From NCBI RefSeq assembly GCF_000299915.1, contig NZ_AMRI01000005.1, positions 1 to 64,000 on the forward strand: a stretch of 64,000 nucleotides of DNA, written 5' to 3'. Under the pieces are notes generated by a model, which was given only the letters and a program-made list of their open reading frames with translations, had not been told where the DNA came from and ran no database searches. Of the stretch, positions 38,765-49,532 are shown piece after piece. The translations under genes and the position numbers were made by a program. Within the stretch, counting starts at the first letter, position 1, and the number at the start of each line of letters is the position of its first letter. The DNA is from Gallaecimonas xiamenensis 3-C-1. Its GTDB lineage: Bacteria; Pseudomonadota; Gammaproteobacteria; Enterobacterales; Gallaecimonadaceae.

Positions 38765-41700
38765 TTAGGGCTGGTAGTCTTTCTTGCCAAGCTTCAGTGA
38801 CAGGCGTTCAACCAGCACGAAGAACAGCGGCACGAAGAAGATACCCAAGGCGGTGGAGGCAACCATACCACCCAGTACCCCGGTACCAACGGCGTTCTGG
38901 CTACCGGAGCCGGCGCCGCTGCTGATGGCCAGGGGCACAACACCCAGGCCGAAGGCCAGCGAGGTCATCAAAATGGGGCGCAGACGCATCCGTACCGCTT
39001 CGAGGGTGGCTTCCACCAGGCCTTTACCGGACTCGAACTGCTCTTTGGCAAATTCGACGATAAGGATGGCGTTCTTGGCACCCAGGCCGATGATGGTCAG
39101 CAGCGCTACCTGGAAGTAGACGTCGTTGGCCATGCCCCGGGCGTCGGTGGCGATCAGGGTACCCAGGACCCCAAGGGGGATCACCAGCAGTACCGAGAAC
39201 GGAATGGACCAGCTTTCATAAAGGGCTGCCAGACACAGGAATACCACCAGGATAGACAGGGCATAGAGGGCAGGGGCCTGGTTACCGGCCAGCTTTTCCT
39301 CGTAGGACAGGCCTGTCCACTCCAGGCCAAAGCCCGGGGGCAGCTTGGCCACCAGATCTTCCATCTTGGCCATGGCGTCACCGGAGCTCTGGCCCGGGGC
39401 CGCAGCACCCTGGATCTGCACCGCCGGCAAGCCGTTGTAACGTTGCAGCTGGGGCGAACCGTAGGTCCAACGGCCGGAGGAGAAGGCCGAGAAGGGCACC
39501 ATCTCGCCGCTGGCGTTGCGTACGAACCAGTCGTTCACGTCTTCCGGCTGCATGCGGTAAGGGGCTTCACCCTGCACATACACCTTTTTGACGCGGCCAC
39601 GGTCGATAAAGTCGTTGACGTAGGTACCACCCCAGGCGGTGGCCAGGATGGAGTTGATATCGCTGACCGACACCCCGAGGGCACCGGCTTTTTCATGGTC
39701 GATATCCACCTTGTACTCTGACTTGTCGCTCTGGCCGTTGGGGCGAACCGCCACCAGGCCCGGCTCCTGGGCCGCCATGCCCAAAAGCTGGTTGCGGGCG
39801 GCCATCAGCTTGTCATGGCCCTGGGCGTTGCGGTCCTGCAGGTACATGTCAAAGCCGTTGGCGGTACCCAGCTCCAGTACCGCTGGCGGCACGAAGGCGA
39901 ACACCATGGCGTCTTTGATCTGGAAGAAGGCGCCCATGGCACGGCCGGCGATAGACTGCACGTCGGTGCCGGGAGCGGTACGCTCACTCCAGTCCTTGAG
40001 CTTGACGAAGGCAATACCCATGTTCTGGCCCTGGCCGGCAAAGCTGAAGCCACCAACGGTCAGTACCGAGTAGACGTTGTCCTTCTCCTGGGTCAGGAAG
40101 TAGTCCTCTACCTGCTTAAACACCTGAGAGGTCTGTTCCTGGGTGGAGCCTTCCGGCAACTGCACCTGGACGAACAGCACGCCCTGATCCTCATCGGGGA
40201 GGAAGGAACTGGGGGTGCGGCTGAACAGCCAGCCGACGGCGGCGATGATCACCAGATAGATGATCATGAAGCGGCCACCGCGCTTGAGGATGGCAGCCAC
40301 GTTGCCCTGGTAGCCCTGGGTGCATTTGTCGAACCAGCGGTTAAACCAGCCGAAGAAGCCGCGCTCGCTGGCGTGGTGGCCCTTCTGGATGGGTTTGAGC
40401 ATGGTGGCGCACAGGGCCGGGGTCAAAATCAATGCCACCAGCACCGACAGGGCCATGGCCGAGACGATGGTGATGGAGAACTGGCGGTAGATAACCCCGG
40501 TGGAGCCGGTCATAAAGGCCATGGGGACGAACACGGCAGACAGCACCAGGCCGATGGCCACCAGGGCGCCGGTGATCTGTTCCATGGACTTCTTGGTGGC
40601 TTCCTTGGGGGACAGACCTTCTTCGCTCATCACCCGTTCGACGTTTTCCACCACGACGATGGCGTCGTCCACCAGCAGGCCGATGGCCAGTACCATGGCG
40701 AACATGGTCAGGGTGTTGATGGAGTAACCAAAGAAGGACAGCACGCCGAAGGTTCCCAGCAGTACCACGGGCACCGCTATGGTGGGGATCAAGGTGGCCC
40801 GGAAGTTCTGCAAGAACAGGTACATGATGAGGAACACCAGTGCCACGGCCTCGATAAGAGTGTGCACTACCCCTTCAATGGACAGCTTGACGAAGGGGGT
40901 GGTGTCAAAGGGCACTACCGCTTTGAGCCCGGTCGGGAAGAACTTGGACATCTCCTCGATCTTGGCCTCAACGGCGGCGGCGGTGTCCAGGGCGTTGGCA
41001 CCTGTGGCCAGGCGAATACCCAGGCCGGTAGCTTGTTGGCCGTTGAAGTTGGTGGTGAAGCTGTAGTTCTCAGACCCCATCTCCACCTTGGCCACGTCTT
41101 TGAGGTAGACGTTGGCGCCGTTGCTGCCGGTACGCAGAATGATGTTGCGGAACTGCTCCGGGGTCTGCAGGCGGCTTTGGACCGTGACGGTGGCGTTGAG
41201 CTGCTGGCCCTGCACCGACGGCGTACCACCCAATTGGCCGGCAGCCACCTGGGCGTTCTGGGCCTGGATAGCGGCGGTGATGTCGGCGGCAGTGAAGTTG
41301 TACTGCTTGAGCTTGAAGGGGTCGAGCCAGATACGCATGGCGTACTGGGCACCGAACACCTGCAATTCACCCACACCCTGCACCCGGCTTAAGGGATCTT
41401 TGACGGTCGAGTTGATGTAGTCAGAGATATCGGCCTTGTCCATGGAGCCGTCTTCGGAAACGAAGGCGAGCACCATCAGGAAGTTACGTACCGACTTGGT
41501 AACGGTCACCCCCTGGCGCTGCACGCTTTCCGGCAGCAGCGGGGTGGCCAGTTGCAATTTGTTCTGCACCTGGACCTGGGCGATGTCCGGATCGGTATCG
41601 GAACTGAAGGTCAGGGTGATGGTGGCCTGGCCGTTGGAGTTACTGGTGGCCGACATGTAGTTCAGGCCATCAATACCGTTCATCTGTTGCTCGATGACCT

Positions 41701-41887
41701 GGGTAACGGCGTCTTCCACCGTCTTGGCCGAGGCACCGGGGTAGTTGGCGGTGATGGTCACCGTCGGCGGCGCTATGCTGGGGTACTGGGCCACCGGCAG
41801 GCGCATGATGGCCAATACCCCCACCAGCATGATGAGAATGGCGATCACCCAGGCAAAAATCGGGCGATCAATGAAAAAACGTGGCAT
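38765..41887 (-). CDS. RND multidrug efflux permease (AcrB/MexB type)
   Basis: 1040 residues. This is a classic HAE1 pump: the N-terminus [33 protein letters not shown], the proton-relay pair in [16 protein letters not shown], and [16 protein letters not shown] near the C-terminus are all present. The porter and docking loops have normal length. It works with the adaptor encoded 11 bases upstream and an outer-membrane channel that is not in this operon. The family exports dyes, detergents and antibiotics. Confidence 0.95.
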   Translation of the reverse strand: MPRFFIDRPIFAWVIAILIMLVGVLAIMRLPVAQYPSIAPPTVTITANYPGASAKTVEDAVTQVIEQQMNGIDGLNYMSATSNSNGQATITLTFSSDTDPDIAQVQVQNKLQLATPLLPESVQRQGVTVTKSVRNFLMVLAFVSEDGSMDKADISDYINSTVKDPLSRVQGVGELQVFGAQYAMRIWLDPFKLKQYNFTAADITAAIQAQNAQVAAGQLGGTPSVQGQQLNATVTVQSRLQTPEQFRNIILRTGSNGANVYLKDVAKVEMGSENYSFTTNFNGQQATGLGIRLATGANALDTAAAVEAKIEEMSKFFPTGLKAVVPFDTTPFVKLSIEGVVHTLIEAVALVFLIMYLFLQNFRATLIPTIAVPVVLLGTFGVLSFFGYSINTLTMFAMVLAIGLLVDDAIVVVENVERVMSEEGLSPKEATKKSMEQITGALVAIGLVLSAVFVPMAFMTGSTGVIYRQFSITIVSAMALSVLVALILTPALCATMLKPIQKGHHASERGFFGWFNRWFDKCTQGYQGNVAAILKRGGRFMIIYLVIIAAVGWLFSRTPSSFLPDEDQGVLFVQVQLPEGSTQEQTSQVFKQVEDYFLTQEKDNVYSVLTVGGFSFAGQGQNMGIAFVKLKDWSERTAPGTDVQSIAGRAMGAFFQIKDAMVFAFVPPAVLELGTANGFDMYLQDRNAQGHDKLMAARNQLLGMAAQEPGLVAVRPNGQSDKSEYKVDIDHEKAGALGVSVSDINSILATAWGGTYVNDFIDRGRVKKVYVQGEAPYRMQPEDVNDWFVRNASGEMVPFSAFSSGRWTYGSPQLQRYNGLPAVQIQGAAAPGQSSGDAMAKMEDLVAKLPPGFGLEWTGLSYEEKLAGNQAPALYALSILVVFLCLAALYESWSIPFSVLLVIPLGVLGTLIATDARGMANDVYFQVALLTIIGLGAKNAILIVEFAKEQFESGKGLVEATLEAVRMRLRPILMTSLAFGLGVVPLAISSGAGSGSQNAVGTGVLGGMVASTALGIFFVPLFFVLVERLSLKLGKKDYQP

Positions 41888-41898
41888 GAATGCTCCCC

Positions 41899-43035
41899 TT
41901 ACTGCTGCGCGGTGGCGTCAACCGTGGTTACGGCGGCACCGGGACGGACCTTCTGCAGGCCGTCGAGGATAACCTTGTCGCCGGCTTTGAGGCCGTCGGT
42001 GATGCGCCATTGGCCCTTGACCACTTCAGTGGCGTTGACCGGTCTGGCTTCCACCTTGTTGTCGGCGCCCACGACCATGACGCTGGCATTGCCTTTGGCG
42101 TCGCGGCTTACCCCTTTCTGGGGTACCAGAATGGCGGCGTCGTCCACCCCTGTGGTGACCATGGCGCGCACGTACATGCCGGGCAGCAGCACACCGTCAG
42201 GGTTGGGGAAAATGGCACGCAGGGTCACCGAGCCTGTGGTCTGGTTGACGTTGACCTCGGCAAACTCCAGCTTGCCGGCACGGGAATAGGTGCTGCCGTC
42301 TTCCAGGGTCAGGGACACCTCGGCGCTGTCGGCCTGCTTGAGGTTACCGCTGGCCAGCTTGGACTTGAGGGCCAGCAGGGCGGCGCTGGACTGGGTCAGG
42401 TCGACATAGATGGGGTCGAGCTGTTGTACCGTGGCCAGCTCCTGGGCCTGGTTGGCGGTCACCAAGGCGCCGGGGGTAACGCTGGACTTGCCGATATGGC
42501 CGCCGATGGGGGAGCGCACTTCGGTGTAGTTCAGGTTGATCTCGGCGGTGTTCTGGTTGGCTTCGGCCACCTTGATGTCGGCTATGGCCAACTGGTAGGC
42601 GGCTTCGGCATCGTCCAGGTCCTGCTGGCTCACATAGTTGGTTTTCACCAGTTTCTGGTAGCGCTTGAAGGTCAGTTCGGCGGAGCGGGCGTTGGCCTTG
42701 GCACGCAGCACGCTGGCCTTGGCGCTGGCCAGGGACGCTTCAAAGGGAGCGGGGTCAATCTGGTACAGAGGCTGGCCTTCCTCGACGGTACCGCCCTCGG
42801 TAAACAGACGCTTTAACACCACGCCGCTGATCTGCGGGCGGATCTGGGCTTCCAGGAAGGCCTGGGTACGGCCAGGAAGCTCGGTTTGCAGCTTCACCTG
42901 GGCAGGCTGAACCGTCATGATGCCGACTTCCTGAGGGGGCATCTGCTGCCCCTGAGCGGCCTGGTCGGCGGGGCTACAGGCCGACAGGGCTGCGGTGATC
43001 GCCAGGGCCAAAATGGCGCTTTTATATTGTCGCAT
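41899..43035 (-). CDS. RND efflux periplasmic adaptor lipoprotein (AcrA/MexA type)
   Basis: 378 residues with lipobox LSAC (Cys20). The lipoyl half-motifs ([19 protein letters not shown] and [19 protein letters not shown]), a helical hairpin at about 100-170 and beta-barrel/membrane-proximal domains occur in the usual order. First gene of the efflux operon. A perfect 16-bp palindrome about 80 bases upstream marks it as TetR-type regulated, but no regulator gene is next to it. Confidence 0.95.
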   Translation of the reverse strand: MRQYKSAILALAITAALSACSPADQAAQGQQMPPQEVGIMTVQPAQVKLQTELPGRTQAFLEAQIRPQISGVVLKRLFTEGGTVEEGQPLYQIDPAPFEASLASAKASVLRAKANARSAELTFKRYQKLVKTNYVSQQDLDDAEAAYQLAIADIKVAEANQNTAEINLNYTEVRSPIGGHIGKSSVTPGALVTANQAQELATVQQLDPIYVDLTQSSAALLALKSKLASGNLKQADSAEVSLTLEDGSTYSRAGKLEFAEVNVNQTTGSVTLRAIFPNPDGVLLPGMYVRAMVTTGVDDAAILVPQKGVSRDAKGNASVMVVGADNKVEARPVNATEVVKGQWRITDGLKAGDKVILDGLQKVRPGAAVTTVDATAQQ

Positions 43036-43113
43036 GACAAAACCTCTGTGTTCGAAATGACAATCCTTGAAACAGGAACTCGGGATCTTTGAGTGCCGAC
43101 ATAATATCAGAAC

Positions 43114-43129
43114 GAATGAACGTTCATTC
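43114..43129. promoter_or_regulatory. TetR-type operator palindrome
   Basis: GAATGAACGTTCATTC is a perfect 16-bp palindrome upstream of the adaptor gene. On the minus strand TATTAT lies about 15-20 bases further toward the gene and could be the -10, so a bound repressor would cover the -35 region. TetR/AcrR-family regulators commonly bind such sites before efflux operons. Confidence 0.7.
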
Positions 43130-43169
43130 TAAAAAAGCTGTTACAGAGCGTTTCACAGCCTGGAACAAA

Positions 43170-43210
43170 GGTTGTACCCGGGCGCCATTAGCGTCCCCTG
43201 CGGTACAACC
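43170..43210. repeat. 9-bp inverted repeat
   Basis: GGTTGTACC (43170-43178) and GGTACAACC (43202-43210) are perfect complements separated by 23 bases. The region lies between the 3' end of the gene at 43259 and the efflux promoter. There is no T-run, so it is not a standard terminator. It could be an operator pair or a hairpin in the transcript of the upstream gene. Confidence 0.6.
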
Positions 43211-43258
43211 TCCCGCCCGTCCACCTACAAAGGTATAGCTGGCTGACGGCCCGGCGTT

Positions 43259-43909
43259 TTACTCAGCGGGCTGCTGGGCCAGGGTCCGGGCCTGGCGGTC
43301 CAGCCACAGGGCCGCCTGGGTCCAGTAGGACTGGGGCAGCTGGCAGGGACGGCTGGCGGTCAGCGCCAGGGGCTCCAGGGTGGCAGCCTTTTCCTGGGCC
43401 CTGGCAAAAAGGCCACTGTTACTGCGGTAGACCACATAGTCCTGGCCCTTGTCCATGGGAGCATAGGTGGAGGAGCCAAATTCGGTGTCGACGAGAAAAG
43501 ACAGGGTATCTAGCCATTGTGGCTGGACCCAGGTTTGGGGCGACAAGGCGTAGGCCTTGTGCGGTAAGTCATTGCTTTGCTGGATGTTACGATAACGCCC
43601 TTCCACCCTCTCCAGGCGGTATTGGGGTTCGAAGCCCATCAAGGTCAGCCAGTGAGGCCACTTGATAAAGCGGGCGTCCAGGCGCCAATCGTCCCCTTTG
43701 ATGGGAAAGCTGCGCTCTTGGCATTGGTCGGTGGTGCGCAGGTGCAACTGATAATGCTGCTCGCCCAACTTGTCAAAACGCAGCCAGGCCACAGGGGCCT
43801 CGTCGGTGAGGCGTTCATAGGTGTGGTAGAGGGCGAAAAACAGCAGGCTGCTGACCAACAGGCCACTGAGCAGGGTAAGCAGGAAAAGGCGCCAGAGCCA
43901 CTTCAACAA
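43259..43909 (-). CDS. Membrane-anchored protein of unknown function
   Basis: 216 residues with one N-terminal membrane helix (about 5-28). The rest is soluble and Trp-rich, with two cysteines that could pair (residues about 63 and 190). No motif I recognise; conserved proteins of this kind occur in related gammaproteobacteria, sometimes loosely labelled efflux proteins. The periplasmic placement is inferred from the single helix. Confidence 0.7.
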   Translation of the reverse strand: MLKWLWRLFLLTLLSGLLVSSLLFFALYHTYERLTDEAPVAWLRFDKLGEQHYQLHLRTTDQCQERSFPIKGDDWRLDARFIKWPHWLTLMGFEPQYRLERVEGRYRNIQQSNDLPHKAYALSPQTWVQPQWLDTLSFLVDTEFGSSTYAPMDKGQDYVVYRSNSGLFARAQEKAATLEPLALTASRPCQLPQSYWTQAALWLDRQARTLAQQPAE

Positions 43910-43984
43910 GGGAGTATCGTCCTTGGTATTGTCTGTCTGGCCCTTACCCTAACCCAAGCAGAGGCTTGGCGTCACCAAGGGGCA

Positions 43985-44008
43985 TAAAAAACCCGGCCTG
44001 AGCCGGGT
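43985..44008 (-). terminator. Terminator after azurin
   Basis: On the minus strand ACCCGGCTCAGGCCGGGT forms a stem with a 4-base loop followed by a T-run, just after the azurin stop. Confidence 0.88.
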
Positions 44009-44026
44009 CTGTTGGCAAGGGGCTTG

Positions 44027-44470
44027 TTATTGCACAACCAGCTTGCCGTGCATGACCGCAAAGTGGCCGGGGAAGGAGCAGAAGAAGCTGTAATCGCCGC
44101 CTTTTTTCAGGCTGGCCATATCCAGGGTCACGGCGGTTTCCTCACCGCCGCCGATGATGGCGGTGTGGGCCAGTACCCTGGCGTCGCCCTCTGGCAGATA
44201 GTCCTTGTCCAGGCCCGCCTGGGCACCGGCCATGGCCAAGGCCTGGTAGTCGGCGCTCTGGCTCAGCACCCAGTTGTGGCCCATGGTGTTCTTGGGCAGT
44301 TTACCCACGTGCTTGAGAGTGACGGTGAAGCTCTTACAGCTGGCCGGTACCGTGATCTCCTTGACGTTAAACTGCATGGCGTCGTTACCTTCCACCACGG
44401 TGGCGCATTCGTCGGCCATCACAGCCGGGGTCCCCAGGGCCAGAAGCAGGCCAAAAATCGCTTTTTTCAC
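44027..44470 (-). CDS. azu: Azurin, periplasmic blue copper protein
   Basis: 147 residues with a 19-residue signal peptide. After cleavage the copper ligands fall at the classic azurin positions: Gly45 and His46 (MGHNWV), Cys112, His117 and Met121 (FFCSFPGHFAVMHG). The Cys3-Cys26 disulfide pair is also kept. It carries single electrons in the periplasm, for example to nitrite reductase, cytochrome oxidase or peroxidase. It is monocistronic and no partner enzyme is adjacent. Confidence 0.97.
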   Translation of the reverse strand: MKKAIFGLLLALGTPAVMADECATVVEGNDAMQFNVKEITVPASCKSFTVTLKHVGKLPKNTMGHNWVLSQSADYQALAMAGAQAGLDKDYLPEGDARVLAHTAIIGGGEETAVTLDMASLKKGGDYSFFCSFPGHFAVMHGKLVVQ

Positions 44471-44614
44471 AGTTAACCTCCGTTATCGATGTCATGCCCA
44501 GGCTGCCAGGGGCGCCGGGTCATTGCCATGTTATAGGTCAAAACTCGGTGTTAGGCCGGGCCTTAGGCCTCTGCCTGTTGGCAGGCAAAGGCCGAGGTGC
44601 CCCTTTAGGATACA

Positions 44615-44645
44615 AAAAGCCCCGCCGAAGCGGGGCTTTTATTTT
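44615..44645 (-). terminator. Terminator after fadE
   Basis: The stem AAAAGCCCCG / CGGGGCTTTT with loop CCGAAG lies 17 bases beyond the fadE stop, with an A-run on the plus strand that supplies the T-tail for minus-strand transcription. Confidence 0.88.
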
Positions 44646-44661
44646 CAATCGGTTAGCTCGC

Positions 44662-47124
44662 TTATGCAGCTTTACCGGCGGCCTTTTTCTCTTTCTTGAC
44701 CAGATCCTTGTCGGCGGCCAGGTAGAGCGGGTCGAAGTCGTCGACGTTGATGGCGCGCAGGCGGCCTTGTTCGGCGCGGCGCAGAAGGGCGGCTTCGTCC
44801 TCGCCGATAAGGCCAAGGGCCAGGCCTTCGCTGGCCACTTCATCCAGACGCCAGAACAGGCGCTTGGGATCGGTGGCCTTGGCTATCTTGTTGAACAGCG
44901 GCTCCACAGCCAGAACGTCGTCCAGGGTCTGCTCCAGCATGCCCACAACGTTGTTGTCGACGCGGGTCAGGTACTGGCTTTGGCCCAGGCGGGTACGGAC
45001 GTCGGAGGGCTGTTGCAGCAGGGTGGCCACTTTATAGTCCAGCTTGTCGCTGGGACGGCTGACCGGGCGGCCCCAAGGCAGGATAACCAGGCGCAGGAAG
45101 CCACCAACCCATTTGTTGGGGAAGTTGCGCAGCAGCTCGTCCAGGCTGTCTTGCAGCTTGGCCAGGGCGTCTTCCACGGCCCATTGCAGCAGCGGCAGAT
45201 CTTCGCGGCGACGGCCTTCGTCGTTAAAGCGCTTGAGGGCGGCAGAAGCCAGATACAGTTGGCTCAGCAGGTCACCGAGGCGGGCAGAGACCCGCTCGCG
45301 GCGCTTGAGCTCGCCACCCAGCACGCCCATGGCCACGTCCGACAGCAGGGCCAGGTTGGCACTGAAGCGGTTCATCTGCTGGTAGTAACGTTTGGTCTGG
45401 TCCCTGAAGGGGCTGGCGCTGAAACGGGCACCGGTCAGGCCCAGCCACAGGGAGCGGAAGAAGTTGGACATGGCAAAGCCGATGTGACCAAACACGGCCT
45501 TGTCGAAGGCTACCAGAGCCTGCTTCTTGTCTTCGATGGCGGCGGCTTCCAGCTCGGCCAGCACGAAGGGATGGCAGCGGATGGCGCCCTGGCCGTAGAT
45601 CATCATGGAGCGGGTCAGGATGTTGGCCCCTTCCACTGTGATGGCTACGGGAGCCCCCTGGTAACCACGGGCAACGTAGTTTTCCGGGCCCATGCAGATA
45701 CCTTTGCCGCCGTGGATGTCCATGGCGTCAATGATGCCTTTTTGCATGCGGTCGGTGAGGTGGTACTTGACGATGGCGGTGATAACAGAGGGCTTTTCAC
45801 CAAGATCCAGGCCGGTGGTGGTCAGTTCACAGGTGGCGCCCATCAGGTAGGCGCTGCCGCCCAGGCGGGCCAGGGGCTCTTGGATACCTTCCATCTTGCC
45901 GATGGGCAGGCGGAACTGGCGACGGACCCGGGCATAGGCGCCGGAGGCCAAAGCCAGGGACTTGATACCGCCTGTGGCGTTGGAGGGCAGGGTGATGCCA
46001 CGGCCAACGGACAGACATTCCACCAGCATGCGCCAGCCTTGGCCGGCCATTTTCGGGCCACCGATGATGTAGTCGATGGGTACGAATACCTCGTTGCCGC
46101 GAGTCGGACCGTTTTGGAAGGGCACGTTCAGCGGGAAGTGGCGGCGGCCGGTTTCACAGCCGGGGGTGTTGGTGGGAATAAGGGCGCAAGTAATGCCCAG
46201 GTCTTCCTCACCGCCCAGCAGGCCGTCAGGGTCACGCAGTTTGAAGGCCAGGCCCAGCACTGTGGCCACCGGGGCCAGGGTGATGTAGCGCTTGTTCCAG
46301 GTGATTTTCATCCCCAGCACTTCTTTGCCTTCCCACTCGCCTTTGCAGACCACGCCAAAATCGGGAATGGCACCGGCGTCGGAGCCGGCTTCCGGGCTGG
46401 TCAGGGCAAAGCAGGGGATCTCCAGGCCTTTGGCCAGGCGGGGCAGGTAATGGTCTTTCTGCTCCTTGGTGCCGTAGTGCTGCAGCAGCTCACCCGGGCC
46501 CAGGGAGTTGGGTACGCCGACGGTGGAAGACAGCACCATGGACACGCCGGTCAGCTTTTGCAGGACCAGGGACTGGGCGTAGGCGGAGAATTCCAGGCCG
46601 CCGTACTCCTTCTTGATGATCATCGCGAAGAAGCCGTTGTCCTTGAGGTATTGCCACACTTCTGGGGCCAGATCGGCCCGTTCGTGGGTGGTCTCCCAGT
46701 CGGAGACCATGCGGCAGACTTCCTCGACGGGACCGTCGATAAAGGCTTGCTCTTCAGCAGACAGATGCGGTTTGGGGAAGGCGTGCAGCTTGTTCCAGTC
46801 GGGGTTGCCACGGAACAGCTCACCGTCCCACCAGGTGGTACCGGCTTCGATGGCTTCGCGCTCGGTGCTGGACATTTCCGGCATGATCTTGCGGTACAGC
46901 TTCAGGAAGGGACCGGAAATGTAGTTGTGGCGGATGCTGGTGATGTTCAGGGGCACCAGTACCAGCAGGGCGATCAGCCACAGCCAGATGGAGACGCCAC
47001 CAAACAGGCTGCCGGCCAGCAAGGCCGCGAAGGTGGCGACGGTGAAGGTCATCAGGGAGGCCCGGTGGTAGGCGAGGGCCCAGGCACCACCGAGGACCAC
47101 CAGGGTCCAGAATAAAGTCAACAC
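44662..47124 (-). CDS. fadE: Acyl-CoA dehydrogenase FadE
   Basis: 820 residues. This is the long FadE form with two N-terminal membrane helices (about 3-20 and 25-60) before the dehydrogenase domain. Family segments include [39 protein letters not shown] and [19 protein letters not shown]. It carries out the first step of fatty-acid beta-oxidation at the inner membrane. The start is GTG with GGAGGG upstream. A FadR-like palindrome lies about 32 bases before the start codon, which fits fatty-acid control. Confidence 0.95.
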   Translation of the reverse strand: MLTLFWTLVVLGGAWALAYHRASLMTFTVATFAALLAGSLFGGVSIWLWLIALLVLVPLNITSIRHNYISGPFLKLYRKIMPEMSSTEREAIEAGTTWWDGELFRGNPDWNKLHAFPKPHLSAEEQAFIDGPVEEVCRMVSDWETTHERADLAPEVWQYLKDNGFFAMIIKKEYGGLEFSAYAQSLVLQKLTGVSMVLSSTVGVPNSLGPGELLQHYGTKEQKDHYLPRLAKGLEIPCFALTSPEAGSDAGAIPDFGVVCKGEWEGKEVLGMKITWNKRYITLAPVATVLGLAFKLRDPDGLLGGEEDLGITCALIPTNTPGCETGRRHFPLNVPFQNGPTRGNEVFVPIDYIIGGPKMAGQGWRMLVECLSVGRGITLPSNATGGIKSLALASGAYARVRRQFRLPIGKMEGIQEPLARLGGSAYLMGATCELTTTGLDLGEKPSVITAIVKYHLTDRMQKGIIDAMDIHGGKGICMGPENYVARGYQGAPVAITVEGANILTRSMMIYGQGAIRCHPFVLAELEAAAIEDKKQALVAFDKAVFGHIGFAMSNFFRSLWLGLTGARFSASPFRDQTKRYYQQMNRFSANLALLSDVAMGVLGGELKRRERVSARLGDLLSQLYLASAALKRFNDEGRRREDLPLLQWAVEDALAKLQDSLDELLRNFPNKWVGGFLRLVILPWGRPVSRPSDKLDYKVATLLQQPSDVRTRLGQSQYLTRVDNNVVGMLEQTLDDVLAVEPLFNKIAKATDPKRLFWRLDEVASEGLALGLIGEDEAALLRRAEQGRLRAINVDDFDPLYLAADKDLVKKEKKAAGKAA

Positions 47125-47155
47125 GATTCCCTCCTTTACGGGGTTCTGTTTTCTA

Positions 47156-47170
47156 AGAGGTCAGACCTCT
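47156..47170. promoter_or_regulatory. FadR-like operator
   Basis: AGAGGTCAGACCTCT is a perfect 15-bp palindrome. Its core GGTCAGACC equals the core of the FadR consensus (TGGTCNGACCA), with the outer bases differing. It lies between fadE and gmhA, about 32 bases upstream of the fadE start. FadR control of fadE is known in enterobacteria and predicted in related orders. Confidence 0.65.
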
Positions 47171-47276
47171 ATGTTGTTGCCACTTTTTACTGGATACGGC
47201 GCAGTGAATCAAGAAGGATTTGTTCATTATGGCTGGTTATAATCGTCAACTTAACTGCCCATACAGGAAGTCGAAG

Positions 47277-47858
47277 ATGGACTTGAAAGACATAGTACGC
47301 CAGCAACTGGTTGAAGCCGCCGACGTACTGGCCAAATTCAGCGCCGACCAGGCTCAGCTGAATGCCGTGGCCGATGCTGCCCACCTGCTGGCCGAACAGT
47401 TCAAGGCCGGCGGCAAGGTGATCTCCTGCGGTAACGGCGGCTCCCACTGCGATGCCATGCATTTTGCCGAAGAACTGACCGGGCGTTTTCGTGATAACAG
47501 GGCCGGTCTGCCGGCCATCGCCATTTCCGACCCCAGCCACCTGTCCTGTGTCGGCAACGACTACGGCTTTGATTATGTGTTCTCCCGTTACGTTGAAGCG
47601 GTGGGCCGGGAAGGGGACGTGCTCTTTGGTCTTTCCACCTCGGGCAACTCGGGCAACATCATCAAGGCGGTGGAAGCGGCCAAGGCCAAGGGCATGAAGG
47701 TGATCCTGCTGACCGGTAAAGACGGCGGCAAGCTGGCCGGTATGGCCGACGTGGAAGTGCGGGTGCCCCATTTTGGTTATGCCGACCGCATCCAAGAGAT
47801 CCACATCAAGGTGATCCACTCCATCATACTGATGGTCGAACAGCTGATGGCGGACTAA
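47277..47858 (+). CDS. gmhA: Phosphoheptose isomerase
   Basis: 193 residues, a SIS-domain protein. [24 protein letters not shown] and [19 protein letters not shown] are the sugar-phosphate-binding blocks, and [15 protein letters not shown] closes the domain. It makes heptose 7-phosphate for lipopolysaccharide core. I use the ATG with AGGAAG nine bases upstream, which gives the usual length; an in-frame start 57 bases earlier would add a non-conserved tail. The fadE-gmhA divergent pair is also found in enterobacteria. Confidence 0.95.
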   Translation: MDLKDIVRQQLVEAADVLAKFSADQAQLNAVADAAHLLAEQFKAGGKVISCGNGGSHCDAMHFAEELTGRFRDNRAGLPAIAISDPSHLSCVGNDYGFDYVFSRYVEAVGREGDVLFGLSTSGNSGNIIKAVEAAKAKGMKVILLTGKDGGKLAGMADVEVRVPHFGYADRIQEIHIKVIHSIILMVEQLMAD

Positions 47859-47874
47859 AGACCGCCTCTTCACC

Positions 47875-47899
47875 AACCCGGCTTAGGCCGGGTTTTTTA
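47875..47899 (+). terminator. Terminator after gmhA
   Basis: The stem AACCCGGC / GCCGGGTT with loop TTAG and a T-run follows the gmhA stop by 16 bases. Confidence 0.9.
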
Positions 47900-48129
47900 T
47901 TGGTTGATCCTGGCACTGGTCTGCGCTGTTGGTGTCGTCAATCCTTTTTACCTGTGACGTTAAGTTAGCCTTTTGGAAGTGAGCGCTAGGGTATGGCGAA
48001 GCCCGGTTGGGGCGGAAGTTGGCGGAAGTAAAGCTTCCTTGGCATTTTCATTTATTTAACATGTGTCTTTGCCTTGGATGTTGTATTATGCGCCTCCCTC
48101 TCTATTGCCATGACAACAAGGAAGTAAAA

Positions 48130-48663
48130 ATGAAAAGGATATGGATGCTGTGCGCCGTGCTGTGGCTCAGCGGCTGTGCGACCGACCCGGCTTATAGCTG
48201 GCGTGCCTCCCAGGGACAAAAGCTGGAGCAGGTGTTGGTTTGGGTAGCCAGCCAGGACGGCAGCAACCGCAGCGCCCTTACCGCCGAGTTGACCGAGCGC
48301 CTCAAGGCCCAGGGGGTCAATGCCGTCGCCGGGGACCAGGCCTTGGAAGAATTGGTCAAAGGCGGCCGTGCCATGCCCTTGATGGCCGACTTGCGTTCAC
48401 GCCACCTGTCCCATGTACTCCTGGTCAGCGAGCAGCGCCACAACGCCAATGGCCTGGCCCCGGAGCGTTTTGCGCCGCTGTGGGTGGTCTACCCTGCTTT
48501 GTACCGTGCCAGCGAAGAGCTGAGCCAAAGCAGCCAGAACCCGTTGGCCGGCTGGCAGATGAACCTCTATGACGTTGCCAGCAGCCGTATGGTCTGGGCA
48601 AGCCAGGTGGAACAGGGCACTGAAGGCCTGATGGCCCAGTTGGCCTACGCCAATCACCTCTAA
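48130..48663 (+). CDS. Unrecognised lipoprotein
   Basis: 177 residues. The lipobox LSGC (Cys16) after a short hydrophobic signal marks a lipoprotein. The mature part has an alpha/beta look (VLVWVASQDGSNRSALTAEL ... MVWASQVEQGTEGLM), like small envelope proteins that summarise stress-resistance or assembly factors, but no specific family is clear. GAAGTAAAA precedes the ATG. It has about 230 bases of its own upstream region, where TATTATG near 48084 is a possible -10. Confidence 0.72.
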   Translation: MKRIWMLCAVLWLSGCATDPAYSWRASQGQKLEQVLVWVASQDGSNRSALTAELTERLKAQGVNAVAGDQALEELVKGGRAMPLMADLRSRHLSHVLLVSEQRHNANGLAPERFAPLWVVYPALYRASEELSQSSQNPLAGWQMNLYDVASSRMVWASQVEQGTEGLMAQLAYANHL

Positions 48664-48755
48664 GGGATATCCAGGGGGCCGGCAGGTCCCCTGTTACTTT
48701 CAGCTGCGGCTCTTGCTATCCTCGCTGTCGCCGACGTTTTCCAGGGATAGCCGCC

Positions 48756-49532
48756 ATGTGTGAGTTGCTTGGCATGAGTGCCAATGTGCCGACCGACATC
48801 TGTTTTAGTTTTACCGGCCTTATCAAACGTGGAGGGGATACCGGGCCCCACAAAGACGGCTGGGGTATCACCTTCTACGAGGGCAAGGGTTGTCGGACCT
48901 TCAAAGACCCTGACGCTTCCCACTGCTCCCCCGTAGCCGGTTTTTTGCGCGACTATCCCATCAAGAGCTGCGCCGTGGTGTCCCATATCCGCCAGGCCAA
49001 CAGGGGCAAGGTGGGGTTGGAGAACACCCATCCCTTTACCCGGGAGCTGTGGGGCCGCAACTGGACTTTTGCCCATAACGGCCAGCTAAGCGGCTACCAG
49101 GCCCTGGCCACCGGCACCAGTATTCCGGTGGGTCAAACCGACTCGGAACGGGCCTTTTGCCATCTGCTGCACCGCATTCGTACGCGCTTCCCCGAAGGAC
49201 CCCCGGCCAAGCCACAGACCTTCTGGCGCTTTGTGGCCAAGGTGGCCGAGGAACTGAAGGCCTTGGGGGTCTTCAACATGCTGCTCACCGACGGCCGTTA
49301 CCTGATGGCCTATTGCTCCACCAAACTGCAATGGCTGACCCGGCGCGCCCCTTTCGGTGCTGCCAAGCTTATCGACGAAGACATGGAAGTGGACTTTGGC
49401 GCCCTGACGACGCCCGATGACGTGGTAACGGTGATCGCCACCACTCCCTTGACCGAAGGGGAGCCCTGGGCCGCCATGGCGCCAGGGCAGTATGTGGTGT
49501 TTCGCTTGGGAGAGGTCTACCTCAAGGGGTAG
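48756..49532 (+). CDS. yafJ: Class II glutamine amidotransferase (YafJ-like)
   Basis: 258 residues. The catalytic cysteine is Cys2, exposed after removal of Met1 (MCELLGMSAN). Family blocks are DGWGITFYEGKG, VVSHIRQANRG and FAHNGQLSGY, the glutamine-binding and oxyanion parts of Ntn amidotransferases. It belongs to the GATase type 6/YafJ group; the acceptor substrate is unknown. The stop overlaps the 3' end of the convergent DUF3108 gene by 11 bases. Confidence 0.92.
   Translation: MCELLGMSANVPTDICFSFTGLIKRGGDTGPHKDGWGITFYEGKGCRTFKDPDASHCSPVAGFLRDYPIKSCAVVSHIRQANRGKVGLENTHPFTRELWGRNWTFAHNGQLSGYQALATGTSIPVGQTDSERAFCHLLHRIRTRFPEGPPAKPQTFWRFVAKVAEELKALGVFNMLLTDGRYLMAYCSTKLQWLTRRAPFGAAKLIDEDMEVDFGALTTPDDVVTVIATTPLTEGEPWAAMAPGQYVVFRLGEVYLKG

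Noticed and set aside
39815-41392. Plus-strand frame of 525 codons opposite the AcrB-like gene
   Set aside because: Antisense to a strongly conserved pump; low-complexity His/Gly/Gln composition.
44494-47115. Plus-strand frame of 873 codons opposite fadE
   Set aside because: It is complementary to the clear FadE sequence, starts in the azurin upstream region and runs through the fadE terminator hairpin. No protein family resembles it.
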